This document shows positions 1-7,179 of a DNA stretch of 28,592 nucleotides, one piece after another. The notes under the pieces are model-generated. The model saw only the letters and a list, made by a program, of their open reading frames with translations. It ran no database searches and was not told the origin of the DNA. The DNA is taken from assembly GCA_964539615.1 (NCBI GenBank), contig CAZIJP010000018.1:1-28592 (forward strand). Direction: 5' to 3'. Source of the DNA: CAYRFE01 sp964539615 (GTDB lineage: Bacteria > Macinerneyibacteriota > Macinerneyibacteria > Macinerneyibacteriales > CAYRFE01). Each line of letters begins with the position of its first letter. Position 1 is the stretch's first letter. The translations under genes were made by a program, and so were the position numbers.

Positions 1-1084
1 CCAACGCGGTCAGGATTTTAGAGATCGCAAGGTCTGATTCGATCGGCAATTTTATGATGGACGACACGCAGCATTTTGATGCCTGAATGACGATTTCCTT
101 CGTGATCATATCCCCTACCAAAAGCAGTTTTACCGGCGAATGCTGATAAAGGGTCTTTATATTTCTGGTAACCATTTCATAATTGACAATTTTATCAACA
201 TCAATCAGATAAGCGACAGCATTCTCATCATACTTTATTGATGTCGCTTTTTTTAATATATACTTTTCATTCAGTATCTTTGAAAGTCGGTTAAATACGT
301 CATTACTATTTTCTGTGCTTAAATAATACACCGTTTTTCTTACTATCTTTCCCAGCTCTTCATGCGTATCAATAAGTAATTTTTTTACATCGGCCCCAAG
401 ATTTTGCTCTGATGCGATTTTTTTCAGTTCCGATATTTCAGCGGGATGAACGGTTTTCATTTCAATGCTCTTCGCGTGTAAAATGAAATCATCCATAATT
501 ATCCGCGCATCATCAGGTATCTCGGTAAATCTTATGCCCACATTTTTACCGGCATTGAAGGTTGCCGTTATAACGCCGCCTCCCGATATGCATGATTGGG
601 GCAGTTCGATCTTAAAATATGCCACTACGTTTTTATAGTCAACCAATCCGCCCTGTGTCAGCTCAACTCCGATCCCGCCGTAACTGATATCCTTTAAAAA
701 TCCCTGAACGATCGTATGTTCATCAATATAGATCGTTGTTTTCACGGTTCGGGGTTTGAGCGTTGTGCGGCTGTATTCCCTGCGGTCCACCTGAAAGAAA
801 TTCTTCGGATATTTAAACTCCATAATGTGGTCGGAAAATGAAATTAATTGGGAACTCCACGTAAAAAATGAATTAGGCTCACTATGTGTAAAAATAACCG
901 CTGCATTCGTTACAAACAATGAACGGTCAGATTTGATTGTTGTTACTTCAACTTGAAATGATCTTTCCAGAAATGAAATGACAACGCCGTCTTCTTCAGA
1001 TGCGATGCCCGAATCCACAGAAAACATAACATGTTTGTTTTCAAACGTATAAAGAACGTCAATTGGTTTCTCTGTTTTTATCAT
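1..1084 (-). CDS. PilZ-domain protein with receiver-like C-terminus (3' end outside window)
   Basis: This ORF of 361 visible codons starts at ATG 1084 and runs off the left edge of the window without a stop. Residues 1-95 form a beta-rich region like the YcgR-type N-terminal domain. The PilZ domain follows, with the c-di-GMP motif RxxxR at Arg102-Arg106 and DxSxxG at Asp132-Gly137 (DISYGG). The family acts as cytoplasmic c-di-GMP receptors controlling motility, secretion or polysaccharide. After a helical linker (about 200-285), residues 288-361 have the alternating hydrophobic pattern of a response-regulator receiver. They include LIDVD near 295, LLLVG near 321 and a KLP near 345 where receivers have the conserved Lys-Pro. 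The conserved acidic pocket cannot be recognised, so this would be a degenerate receiver; that part is inference. The ribosome site is weak (AAGCGGAAC). Confidence 0.8.
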   Translation of the reverse strand, partial: MIKTEKPIDVLYTFENKHVMFSVDSGIASEEDGVVISFLERSFQVEVTTIKSDRSLFVTNAAVIFTHSEPNSFFTWSSQLISFSDHIMEFKYPKNFFQVDRREYSRTTLKPRTVKTTIYIDEHTIVQGFLKDISYGGIGVELTQGGLVDYKNVVAYFKIELPQSCISGGGVITATFNAGKNVGIRFTEIPDDARIIMDDFILHAKSIEMKTVHPAEISELKKIASEQNLGADVKKLLIDTHEELGKIVRKTVYYLSTENSNDVFNRLSKILNEKYILKKATSIKYDENAVAYLIDVDKIVNYEMVTRNIKTLYQHSPVKLLLVGDMITKEIVIQASKCCVSSIIKLPIESDLAISKILTAL

Positions 1085-1110
1085 TGTTGTTCCGCTTTCA
1101 AAGTAATGTA

Positions 1111-1138
1111 ATTATAATGTAAAATAACACAATGTAAA
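1111..1138 (-). promoter_or_regulatory. sigma70-type promoter of the PilZ gene
   Basis: On the minus strand, -35 TTTACA (1133-1138) and -10 TATAAT (1111-1116) are separated by 16 bases and lie just upstream of the PilZ start. TTACATT is repeated three times in and around these elements, which could be a binding site. Confidence 0.65.
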
Positions 1139-1338
1139 GTAAAACATCAAAAACACGCAATCGTAAATGTTTTTACATTCGTATTATTTATAGTATTTAT
1201 TAAAGGAAATAAGCAAAAATAGTGAACCGATCGACAGCGTTAGTGTATATCTGGCATGCTTGTGATCCTTCCGCTAGAGATATAACAGTAACGGCAACTA
1301 TGTCGTATCGGTCTCGATGAGCCTGTGTAACGGATCCT

Positions 1339-2433
1339 TTATTCTGATTTTCTTTTAGCAGGATCATAGATATCCCGCTCGATGGAATGAAATTGCGCAA
1401 TGGATATCCGATGTCCGTTCACCGTATACGAAAACATCCGCGAACAGTCGATCAAACCGGTCACTATTATCAACGATATAAACCCGATCACAAAGGCCGT
1501 TACCGTGAAGGCCGGTGTTTTTTTCGGCTGAAAAAGTCCGTAGACACGATAAGCCAAAAGACCACCGCTCATACCCATCGCCAGCGGATGCTTATACGTA
1601 TCATCATACAGGTCGGTAAGCGCACGCGCATAATCAAGCGTCCTACCTGTAGAGGAAACAACCGCTTCATCGCAGCTAAGCTCTCGTTCGCGGCGCATTA
1701 TTTCAGTTATTCGCCGTATGAACGGATTAAAAAAGAACACGATATCACAGATCGTAAGCACAATGTTTACGGCAAAATCACCGCGTTGTATATGAGCGAT
1801 CTCATGCATGATGAAAAATTTTTGCTGTTCCGGTGTGTATTTTCTCAGGCAGTCTTGCGGGAGAACAATCACAGGATGTGCAAATCCAACGACCATCGGA
1901 GAGACAGATTTTTCAGTGAGCAATACCGGTACCGATATATGCAAACCCATGGCGTTACTACAGCTATCGGCAACAGCTTGAACCTCGCTACCCGCCGGTT
2001 TACATGTTGACAAGAATTTCCTAACACTGGTTAACGCTCTGCCAAAACGCCATATCAAGAGAATAACGACCGATAACCAGATCAGAAAAACGATCGGCAT
2101 GGCCGCCGACAATTTCCCGATCATCGTTACAAAAAATTCAACGATCGGATTCGGCGCAATGATCATGATCTGATCGGCCGTTCCTATCAGTTCTTTTACC
2201 GCTTGAAACTCGGCATCATTGCCAGGATCGCGCATGCCAAACAACATTGATATAAAAGAAAATATCACCACGCACATCATGAGCAATGCAATGCGATAGC
2301 GCAAATACGAAGGGTATTTTCGAACAACCGCCGTCAACACAGAAAACAATACTACAATAACAGCACCCTGCCATAACGAATGCACGAGAGCCATTCCCCA
2401 GAATGAAGTATACCGAAGCATCAACGCAATCAT
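1339..2433 (-). CDS. M56-family (BlaR1/MecR1-type) membrane metallopeptidase
   Basis: This 364-residue integral membrane protein has hydrophobic segments at about 12-35, 45-66, 110-130, 220-237 and 308-327. The zinc motif is HEIAH (His210-His214), followed by the family-typical ELSCDEAV at 251-258, which carries the likely third metal ligand. In BlaR1/MecR1 this protease cleaves a cognate repressor after sensing an extracytoplasmic signal. Here the region after the last membrane segment is only about 37 residues, so no penicillin-binding sensor domain is present and the signal must be something else. It overlaps the BlaI-type gene by ATGA (2430-2433), which implies translational coupling. A repressor-protease pair is well supported by context. 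The inducer is unknown. Confidence 0.87.
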   Translation of the reverse strand: MIALMLRYTSFWGMALVHSLWQGAVIVVLFSVLTAVVRKYPSYLRYRIALLMMCVVIFSFISMLFGMRDPGNDAEFQAVKELIGTADQIMIIAPNPIVEFFVTMIGKLSAAMPIVFLIWLSVVILLIWRFGRALTSVRKFLSTCKPAGSEVQAVADSCSNAMGLHISVPVLLTEKSVSPMVVGFAHPVIVLPQDCLRKYTPEQQKFFIMHEIAHIQRGDFAVNIVLTICDIVFFFNPFIRRITEIMRRERELSCDEAVVSSTGRTLDYARALTDLYDDTYKHPLAMGMSGGLLAYRVYGLFQPKKTPAFTVTAFVIGFISLIIVTGLIDCSRMFSYTVNGHRISIAQFHSIERDIYDPAKRKSE

Positions 2434-2822
2434 TCTTTCGCTTTCTTCTCCATGTCATCGAGGAATTTACGTATCTCATCAATTTCCTGTTTTGATGCTT
2501 TCTTTCCGCCCAACGCCTGCATCACAAGTTGTGCCGAGGAACCTCCGAAAGCCGTATCGATCACATTGCCGACAATAGCCTGCTGGGTTTCTTCTTTAGC
2601 AACCGCGGCGCTGTAAATATGGCTACGCTGATCGTCATTGCGCTTCAACAACCCTTTTTCGAACATGATCTGCATTAGCTTCAGCGTGGTCGTATAGCCG
2701 GCTTCTTTTGTCTTGTTGATCTCGTCATTGACTGTGCGAACCGTACAGGAACCTAAACGCCATAATACGTTCAGTATCTCCAACTCTCCCGCGGTCGGTT
2801 CTTGTTTTATATTTTCAGGCAT
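2430..2822 (-). CDS. BlaI/MecI/CopY-family transcriptional repressor
   Basis: The 130-residue product matches the usual family length. The N-terminal winged helix-turn-helix (about 8-75) begins with the typical TAGELEILNVLW and contains YTTTLKLMQIMFEKGLL, the recognition-helix/wing region. The C-terminal half is the helical dimerisation region, ending in a Lys/Glu-rich helix. Family members bind dyads as dimers and are inactivated by an M56 protease, which is the next gene here. A perfect AGGAGG (2827-2832) precedes the ATG. The promoter carries the dyad at 2836-2851 directly after the -10, so autorepression is likely. Family membership is clear. The regulon is inferred from the three shared dyads. 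Confidence 0.92.
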   Translation of the reverse strand: MPENIKQEPTAGELEILNVLWRLGSCTVRTVNDEINKTKEAGYTTTLKLMQIMFEKGLLKRNDDQRSHIYSAAVAKEETQQAIVGNVIDTAFGGSSAQLVMQALGGKKASKQEIDEIRKFLDDMEKKAKE

Positions 2823-2835
2823 ATGACCTCCTGTT

Positions 2836-2851
2836 TACGAATCTGTTCGTA
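2836..2851. promoter_or_regulatory. Operator O1, TACGA-N6-TCGTA dyad at the repressor promoter
   Basis: TACGAATCTGTTCGTA is a perfect 6-bp inverted repeat with a 4-base centre. It lies immediately downstream of the -10 element at 2853-2858, where a bound dimer would cover the transcription start. The same pattern recurs at 4013-4034 and 4071-4086. Confidence 0.75.
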
Positions 2852-2852
2852 T

Positions 2853-2882
2853 AGTATAGAACGCTTACCTGATATGTGTCAA
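2853..2882 (-). promoter_or_regulatory. sigma70-type promoter of the BlaI/M56 operon
   Basis: On the minus strand, -35 TTGACA (2877-2882) is perfect. The spacer is 18 bases and the -10 is TATACT (2853-2858). The operator dyad follows directly, and the AGGAGG ribosome site lies 3' of it. Confidence 0.78.
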
Positions 2883-2928
2883 TCATTTAGTTCTATCAAA
2901 ACGGGCAGATCTTTACAACTTTATAAGC

Positions 2929-3981
2929 TTATTTGTCAGGTTTGACCGCCTCAAATTGTCCGATAACAATCTCATCGGTCTTCTGGAATATCTTTTTCAA
3001 GATCCCCGGTTTTCCGAGTTGATAATATACTTTACCGCTTTCATCATACCCCAGATAGCGCAACACTTTTTTGCCGTTTTCGACCATATAGTTGCCGATA
3101 AAAGCGCCGGTATCGTCATATGCCTGAAAAAAGTCAACATTATTTTCATCACTATCGCACACCATGAAAAGAAGTTTGCCGTTGAATTTTACGACCGCGG
3201 AAATGCCCATGCCGAGTTTTGCTGAAACGATCGTCCCGCTGACGTTTATATCCCACGGTTTCTTATTGAATATCGTGTTCAACGTCAGATTACCGTTCGG
3301 GGTCAATTCTTTTTCCGAACAGGTGAATTTCCCGATCTCATACGTTAACGGATTGACCGTAAACAACGTGTTGCTGCAAAATATCGGAAATTTCATTTTA
3401 TCAAGAATACCCTGCTCGCTGAACGGTTCGATCGATCTATTTACGGGGATACATTGCTTTTCAAGATTGCCGTTGAGATCATATACCGCAAACTCATATT
3501 TACCGGCCTGTAATGAGACGTAGATCTTTCCGTCGCTGTGAAGTACGGCATTGTTCATAACCCCTTCGTTGATCAGAAATTCATCGACAAACTCAATGGT
3601 GTTTTTGTCCTTATCATAATTGAAGATCATGACCTTATTCAAGTACTCTTCTCGTGCGACAATGGTCGAACCGGTCACACCGAATAAATCAAAGGCATTC
3701 TCCTGCCATTCACCCGGGCCTTTACCGATACGCGAGTAATAGAGCGGTTTTTTGTCCGGAGCATAAACTACGATCGATTTACTGGAACCGTCATACCCGT
3801 ATACGGTACCGTCTTTCACTATAAGACTGCGAAATATCCCGCTTTCTTTCAATTTGATACGCCCTGTTTCTTTCAATACTCCTAATACTGCGCCGCTTGT
3901 TGCGCTCAACGATGATGTCCCGTTACATCCGATACATATGACCATCGCTACGATCACACAGAAAAATACTACTTTTTTCAT
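2929..3981 (-). CDS. 6-bladed beta-propeller lipoprotein, predicted target of the BlaI-type repressor
   Basis: The start is taken at ATG 3981 because AAAGGAGG lies 5 bases upstream; an in-frame ATG six codons earlier overlaps that site. The 350-residue product begins with a lipoprotein signal (MKK, hydrophobic core, ICIGC with Cys19, a relaxed lipobox). The body is beta-rich, with repeated blade-like segments and the signature IGKGPGEW at 85-92. That signature is typical of the 6-bladed beta-propeller family common in Bacteroidota-like genomes, whose biochemical role is mostly unknown. It is paralogous to the two plus-strand genes at 4273 and 5493 but more distant from them. Its promoter is bracketed by two dyads matching the one at the repressor promoter. 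No terminator is visible before the repressor gene, so read-through is possible. Confidence 0.82.
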   Translation of the reverse strand: MKKVVFFCVIVAMVICIGCNGTSSLSATSGAVLGVLKETGRIKLKESGIFRSLIVKDGTVYGYDGSSKSIVVYAPDKKPLYYSRIGKGPGEWQENAFDLFGVTGSTIVAREEYLNKVMIFNYDKDKNTIEFVDEFLINEGVMNNAVLHSDGKIYVSLQAGKYEFAVYDLNGNLEKQCIPVNRSIEPFSEQGILDKMKFPIFCSNTLFTVNPLTYEIGKFTCSEKELTPNGNLTLNTIFNKKPWDINVSGTIVSAKLGMGISAVVKFNGKLLFMVCDSDENNVDFFQAYDDTGAFIGNYMVENGKKVLRYLGYDESGKVYYQLGKPGILKKIFQKTDEIVIGQFEAVKPDK

Positions 3982-3985
3982 AATG

Positions 3986-3993
3986 CCTCCTTT
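3986..3993 (-). promoter_or_regulatory. Ribosome binding site that decides the start of the propeller gene
   Basis: AAAGGAGG on the minus strand sits 5 bases before ATG 3981. It excludes the upstream in-frame ATG at 3999, whose codons run through this site. Confidence 0.75.
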
Positions 3994-4012
3994 AGGCAAA
4001 TGCCCGTTACTA

Positions 4013-4034
4013 TACTACGAATCTTCTCGTAGTA
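4013..4034. promoter_or_regulatory. Operator O2, extended TACTACGA-N6-TCGTAGTA dyad
   Basis: This is a perfect 8-bp inverted repeat with a 6-base centre, placed directly downstream of the -10 (4035-4040) of the propeller promoter. Its core matches O1 in sequence, spacing and position relative to the -10. Confidence 0.75.
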
Positions 4035-4062
4035 AAAATATCACGCAAAAATAAAAAGTCAA
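4035..4062 (-). promoter_or_regulatory. Promoter of the propeller lipoprotein gene, bracketed by two operators
   Basis: On the minus strand, -35 TTGACT (4057-4062) and -10 TATTTT (4035-4040) have a 16-base spacer. O2 abuts the -10, and O3 lies 8 bases upstream of the -35. Confidence 0.6.
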
Positions 4063-4070
4063 GAAGTATT

Positions 4071-4086
4071 TACGAATTTTTTCGTA
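4071..4086. promoter_or_regulatory. Operator O3, TACGAA-N4-TTCGTA dyad
   Basis: This third copy of the dyad is a perfect 6-bp inverted repeat with a TTTT centre, upstream of the -35 of the propeller promoter. It may also overlap the -35 region of a divergent promoter (TATACT at 4104-4109) reading into the 4273 gene. Confidence 0.7.
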
Positions 4087-4109
4087 GTTTAATTATTTTA
4101 CGTTATACT
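4081..4109 (+). promoter_or_regulatory. Possible divergent promoter for the 4273 propeller gene
   Basis: A good -10, TATACT (4104-4109), lies 17 bases after TTCGTA (4081-4086). That hexamer is only a weak -35 but is the right arm of O3. If used, the transcript has a leader of about 155 bases and would be under the same repressor. No better promoter was found in 4087-4272. Confidence 0.3.
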
Positions 4110-4272
4110 CTTCCTCGCCAGTGAATCCAAAACATTGTTGTCGTATCCTTGTGAATCGCAATTCTAAAATACATGTTATTATTTGATTAGATCTTTTATT
4201 ATAGAAACCACTATATTTTTATGAAACATTTTCCGGCACTCTTATGTCTAATTACTAAAAAGGGGGAGTATC

Positions 4273-5358
4273 ATGAAAAAAATACTGGTAGGTGTACTCG
4301 TTTTATGTTTTGCATTCCTTGCTGGATGTGGTAAAAAAAATCTCAATAATCTTGAGATCGTCGCATTGTTTGAATCAAAGAACGCGTTTAATAATATGTG
4401 CAAAGGTGTTTACAATGATATGATTTTTGCCGTACAAAATTTTCCGGATAAATTTGCTATGCAATTTTTGGATATGACCGGTAAAGAAGTTAAAAAATTC
4501 GATATCAAACGCGGCAAAGGCCCCGGAGAGTTGATGCATGCGCTTTTTGCACGTATCAACAATGATTTCATATACATTGCTGATTTTGCGCTGAAACGCT
4601 TGAATAAATTTGATATGGATGGAAAATTCATCGAAAGCATAGAGTTCTCCGAAGAGACCGGCATCATCGTATCGGCAGAAGTGGTCGGCGACTATTTGTA
4701 TTTCCACAGCCTTCAGAATATTTATTTCGGGAAAATGAATATCATCACAGGAAAGATCGAAAAATTCATCCCGCATCCGAAAACCGGCAATCCGGTAAAC
4801 GGAGAGCTTATTGATGCCGTATATGTAAAATACGACCAGCTTGCCAATAAATTTTATCTCGGTCATATGAACATGCCGTACAAGATAGACATCTATAACG
4901 ATAATCTCGAGAAAGAATCCGAGATAACGTATGAAGTTAAAGGTGATGTCAAACCGATGAAATGGTTCATTACCGAACGACAAATGGACCCGATAGGTGC
5001 AATGATGATAACATCAATGGCCTATGATGAAAAGTATATCTATGCGCCGATCCAATCAACACAAACTGATATAAAAAATGATAAGTTTTATCTTGATCCG
5101 ATCCAGACCGGTGTGCTTGTATTCGATAAAATTACGCATAAATGTGTCGCCGTGTTGAAAAATGAACGATTTGAAGGTACCGAAGGCGAATTCAATGTTG
5201 TCGGCGTCACAAAAGATTATATCGTTATCGAAGATGTGGACAATAATTTTGTTGTAAAAGGCCTTCTCAACGATCCTAAGCATCCAGTAGGCGTTGAAGC
5301 GCACATTTTTGCCGTGTGTAAAAAACCACAGGATCCTGCTGCAGTAGCTCTGAATTGA
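4273..5358 (+). CDS. 6-bladed beta-propeller lipoprotein (tandem paralogue 1)
   Basis: This 361-residue secreted lipoprotein has signal MKKILVG, a hydrophobic core and lipobox LAGC with Cys19. The AGGGGGAG ribosome site lies just upstream. The beta-rich body carries KRGKGPGEL at 79-87, the signature also seen in the genes at 2929 and 5493. Compared with the 5493 product it shares many blocks along the whole length, including FDIKRGKGPGELM, QNI(Y/F)FGKMNI, YDRFADRFYLGHLDMP-like and YAPVQS-like segments, so the two arose by tandem duplication. There is no catalytic motif I can recognise. Propellers of this kind usually mediate binding. It is probably monocistronic, with a terminator at 5386. 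Family assignment is firm and function is unknown. Confidence 0.85.
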   Translation: MKKILVGVLVLCFAFLAGCGKKNLNNLEIVALFESKNAFNNMCKGVYNDMIFAVQNFPDKFAMQFLDMTGKEVKKFDIKRGKGPGELMHALFARINNDFIYIADFALKRLNKFDMDGKFIESIEFSEETGIIVSAEVVGDYLYFHSLQNIYFGKMNIITGKIEKFIPHPKTGNPVNGELIDAVYVKYDQLANKFYLGHMNMPYKIDIYNDNLEKESEITYEVKGDVKPMKWFITERQMDPIGAMMITSMAYDEKYIYAPIQSTQTDIKNDKFYLDPIQTGVLVFDKITHKCVAVLKNERFEGTEGEFNVVGVTKDYIVIEDVDNNFVVKGLLNDPKHPVGVEAHIFAVCKKPQDPAAVALN

Positions 5359-5385
5359 TCTGACCATCCTGACCACCCTATGTTG

Positions 5386-5417
5386 CCTCCCGCTAACGTC
5401 ATGCGGGAGGTTTTTTT
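5386..5417 (+). terminator. Rho-independent terminator after propeller paralogue 1
   Basis: A perfect 8-bp stem CCTCCCGC/GCGGGAGG with a 9-base loop is followed by seven T residues. Confidence 0.9.
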
Positions 5418-5492
5418 ATTCATACTTCTTTAAATAATCATAATTACATGTTACTATCGATTATATAAAGCGACTGATCGCGAGGAGGTTGT

Positions 5493-6572
5493 ATGAAGAT
5501 CATTATTATGGCATGCGTAATATTGTTGACCATCATGGGTTGTGAGAGAGACAAATCGCCTCAAACACTTGAACTGGAAATCGTATCCGTTTTTGAAGCA
5601 AAAAACAGTCAGGCATCAAATATGTGCGTAGGCGAATACAACGGTACTATCTATTACGCGCAGATATTTGAAGATCATTTCGGTATTCAATTTCATGATA
5701 TGACCGGTAAAACAGTAAATCGTTTTGATATAAAAAGAGGCAAAGGCCCCGGCGAATTGATGTACATTTTATCTGCCTACATTTCGGGTGATACGTTTTA
5801 CATCAACGACCTTATGATGAAACGCATCACTATGTACAGCATTGACGGAAAGTATATTGAAACGATCCAGTCGAATCCCGAGACCGGCATTATGGTCGGG
5901 TCAGCAATAATCGGAAACGATTTGTATTTTCAGAGCATTCAGAATATTTTCTTCGGCAAAATGAACATCACAACGGGGTTGATCGAGGCCAGCATCCCTC
6001 ACACGAAAAACGGTCCGCCTGAAAACAACGGCTTGATCGAAGCGGCAACGATTCGCTACGATCGTTTTGCCGATCGATTTTACCTCGGCCATCTTGATAT
6101 GCCCTACCGTATCGATGTTTATTCGAAAGATATGAAAAAGATCAGCGAGATCACTGCTCCGGTCTCGGGAGACCAACAGCCCTTGAAATGGTTCATTGAA
6201 GGCGAAATGTCCAAAGTGATCGGTTCTGCAATGATATCGTCATTGACCTATGATGAACGCTTTATCTATGCGCCGGTACAATCGAATCAGTTTGATATAA
6301 AAAACAACTCATTCATTTTCGGAAAATTTAAAACAGGCGTAAATGTGTTTGACAAAAAAACCGGCACACTGCGCTATATTCTTGAAAACAAACGTTTTCG
6401 CGATATCGAAGGCGAATTTTCCGTTGTCGGCGTTACAAGCGAGAACATCATTCTGCAGGTCGTTGATACCAACGCTGTGATCAAAGATCTGTTGAACGAT
6501 CAGTCGCGGGGCAACGGCGAAGAGACCGCCGTTATCGTTGTATGTAAAAAACCGAAGGAATTGACAAAGTAA
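5493..6572 (+). CDS. 6-bladed beta-propeller lipoprotein (tandem paralogue 2)
   Basis: This 359-residue paralogue of the preceding gene has a short lipoprotein signal, MKIIIMACVILLTIMGC, with Cys17 as the likely lipidated residue. GAGGAGG lies upstream of the ATG. The GKGPGE signature is at about 83-88, and the two proteins align end to end with few gaps. The C-terminal regions both end in a V(V/C)CKKP strand followed by a short variable tail. The upstream region shares an ACATGTTAyTAT...GATTA element with paralogue 1. It is flanked by terminators on both sides and so is probably transcribed alone. Function is unknown; an envelope binding role is inference. Confidence 0.85.
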   Translation: MKIIIMACVILLTIMGCERDKSPQTLELEIVSVFEAKNSQASNMCVGEYNGTIYYAQIFEDHFGIQFHDMTGKTVNRFDIKRGKGPGELMYILSAYISGDTFYINDLMMKRITMYSIDGKYIETIQSNPETGIMVGSAIIGNDLYFQSIQNIFFGKMNITTGLIEASIPHTKNGPPENNGLIEAATIRYDRFADRFYLGHLDMPYRIDVYSKDMKKISEITAPVSGDQQPLKWFIEGEMSKVIGSAMISSLTYDERFIYAPVQSNQFDIKNNSFIFGKFKTGVNVFDKKTGTLRYILENKRFRDIEGEFSVVGVTSENIILQVVDTNAVIKDLLNDQSRGNGEETAVIVVCKKPKELTK

Positions 6573-6608
6573 CATCGCTCCCGCCCAATAATAAAAATGC
6601 AAGAATAC

Positions 6609-6631
6609 AACCTCCCTTCGGGGAGGTTTTC
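6609..6631 (+). terminator. Rho-independent terminator after propeller paralogue 2
   Basis: An 8-bp stem AACCTCCC/GGGAGGTT is closed by a C(TTCG)G tetraloop, with T residues on the 3' side. The UUCG loop makes an unusually stable hairpin. Confidence 0.85.
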
Positions 6632-6652
6632 TATATTTTGATCAACTGTCCT

Positions 6653-6681
6653 TTGACAAAGCAAGCGCATGCGGTTACACT
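6653..6681 (+). promoter_or_regulatory. sigma70-type promoter predicting a leaderless DUF3795 mRNA
   Basis: TTGACA (6653-6658), a 17-base spacer and TACACT (6676-6681) are followed after only six bases by the ATG at 6688. Transcription would begin at or beside the start codon. Confidence 0.65.
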
Positions 6682-6687
6682 GCCGTT

Positions 6688-7143
6688 ATGGATAAAAAAG
6701 ATTTTCTTAAATATCTCGGTCCGTGCGGTCTGCACTGCGGAGGATGCTTCGCATTCGTTGAAAGCGCCATTAAAAAAAATGCCGTTGCTTTAAAACAATC
6801 GCTTGGAAATTTCGGTATTTACGCGGAACGATTCACTGCGCTACTCAATGATCCGAGGTTTGACCGTTACAACGATTTCAGTGAATTTCTCGATTGCCTC
6901 AGCGAAGTAACATGCAAAGGATGCCGTCAAGAATCATGCAAGCTTTTCTCTCAATGCCGGGTACGTGATTGCTCTAAAGAACATACCGTTGATTTTTGTT
7001 TTCAGTGCAAGGAATTCCCGTGTGAGAAAACCGGATTTGATGAACACCTTCAAAAACGCTGGTTGAAGATCAATGGACGCATCCAGGAGATCGGTGCACA
7101 GGCGTATTACGATGAGATAAAAAACACTGTCAGATATGAATGA
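6688..7143 (+). CDS. DUF3795-type cysteine-rich protein
   Basis: This 151-residue cytoplasmic protein opens with the family hallmark GPCGLHCGGC (Cys13, Cys17, Cys20). A second cluster, TCKGCRQESC...CRVRDC, follows, and then FCFQCKEFPCEK. Arrays of this kind suggest zinc or iron-sulfur binding, but the biochemical role of DUF3795 is not established. No Shine-Dalgarno sequence precedes the ATG. A near-ideal promoter ends six bases before it, so the message is probably leaderless. The start is supported because the conserved motif lies within the first 20 residues. The following YigZ-type gene begins 36 bases downstream on the same strand and may be cotranscribed. Confidence 0.82.
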   Translation: MDKKDFLKYLGPCGLHCGGCFAFVESAIKKNAVALKQSLGNFGIYAERFTALLNDPRFDRYNDFSEFLDCLSEVTCKGCRQESCKLFSQCRVRDCSKEHTVDFCFQCKEFPCEKTGFDEHLQKRWLKINGRIQEIGAQAYYDEIKNTVRYE

Positions 7144-7179
7144 TTTTCACAGCAGAATAAATAACAACTTTTATAAGTC

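Noticed and set aside
1200..1400. 66-codon minus-strand ORF after the M56 gene
   Set aside because: It overlaps the M56 3' end in another frame, has no ribosome site and shows no recognisable motif. 1139-1338 otherwise holds only a possible weak inverted repeat.
1387..2010. 207-codon plus-strand ORF
   Set aside because: It lies antisense to the M56 protease gene, whose motifs are clear. The product is Arg/His-rich and low in family-like features.
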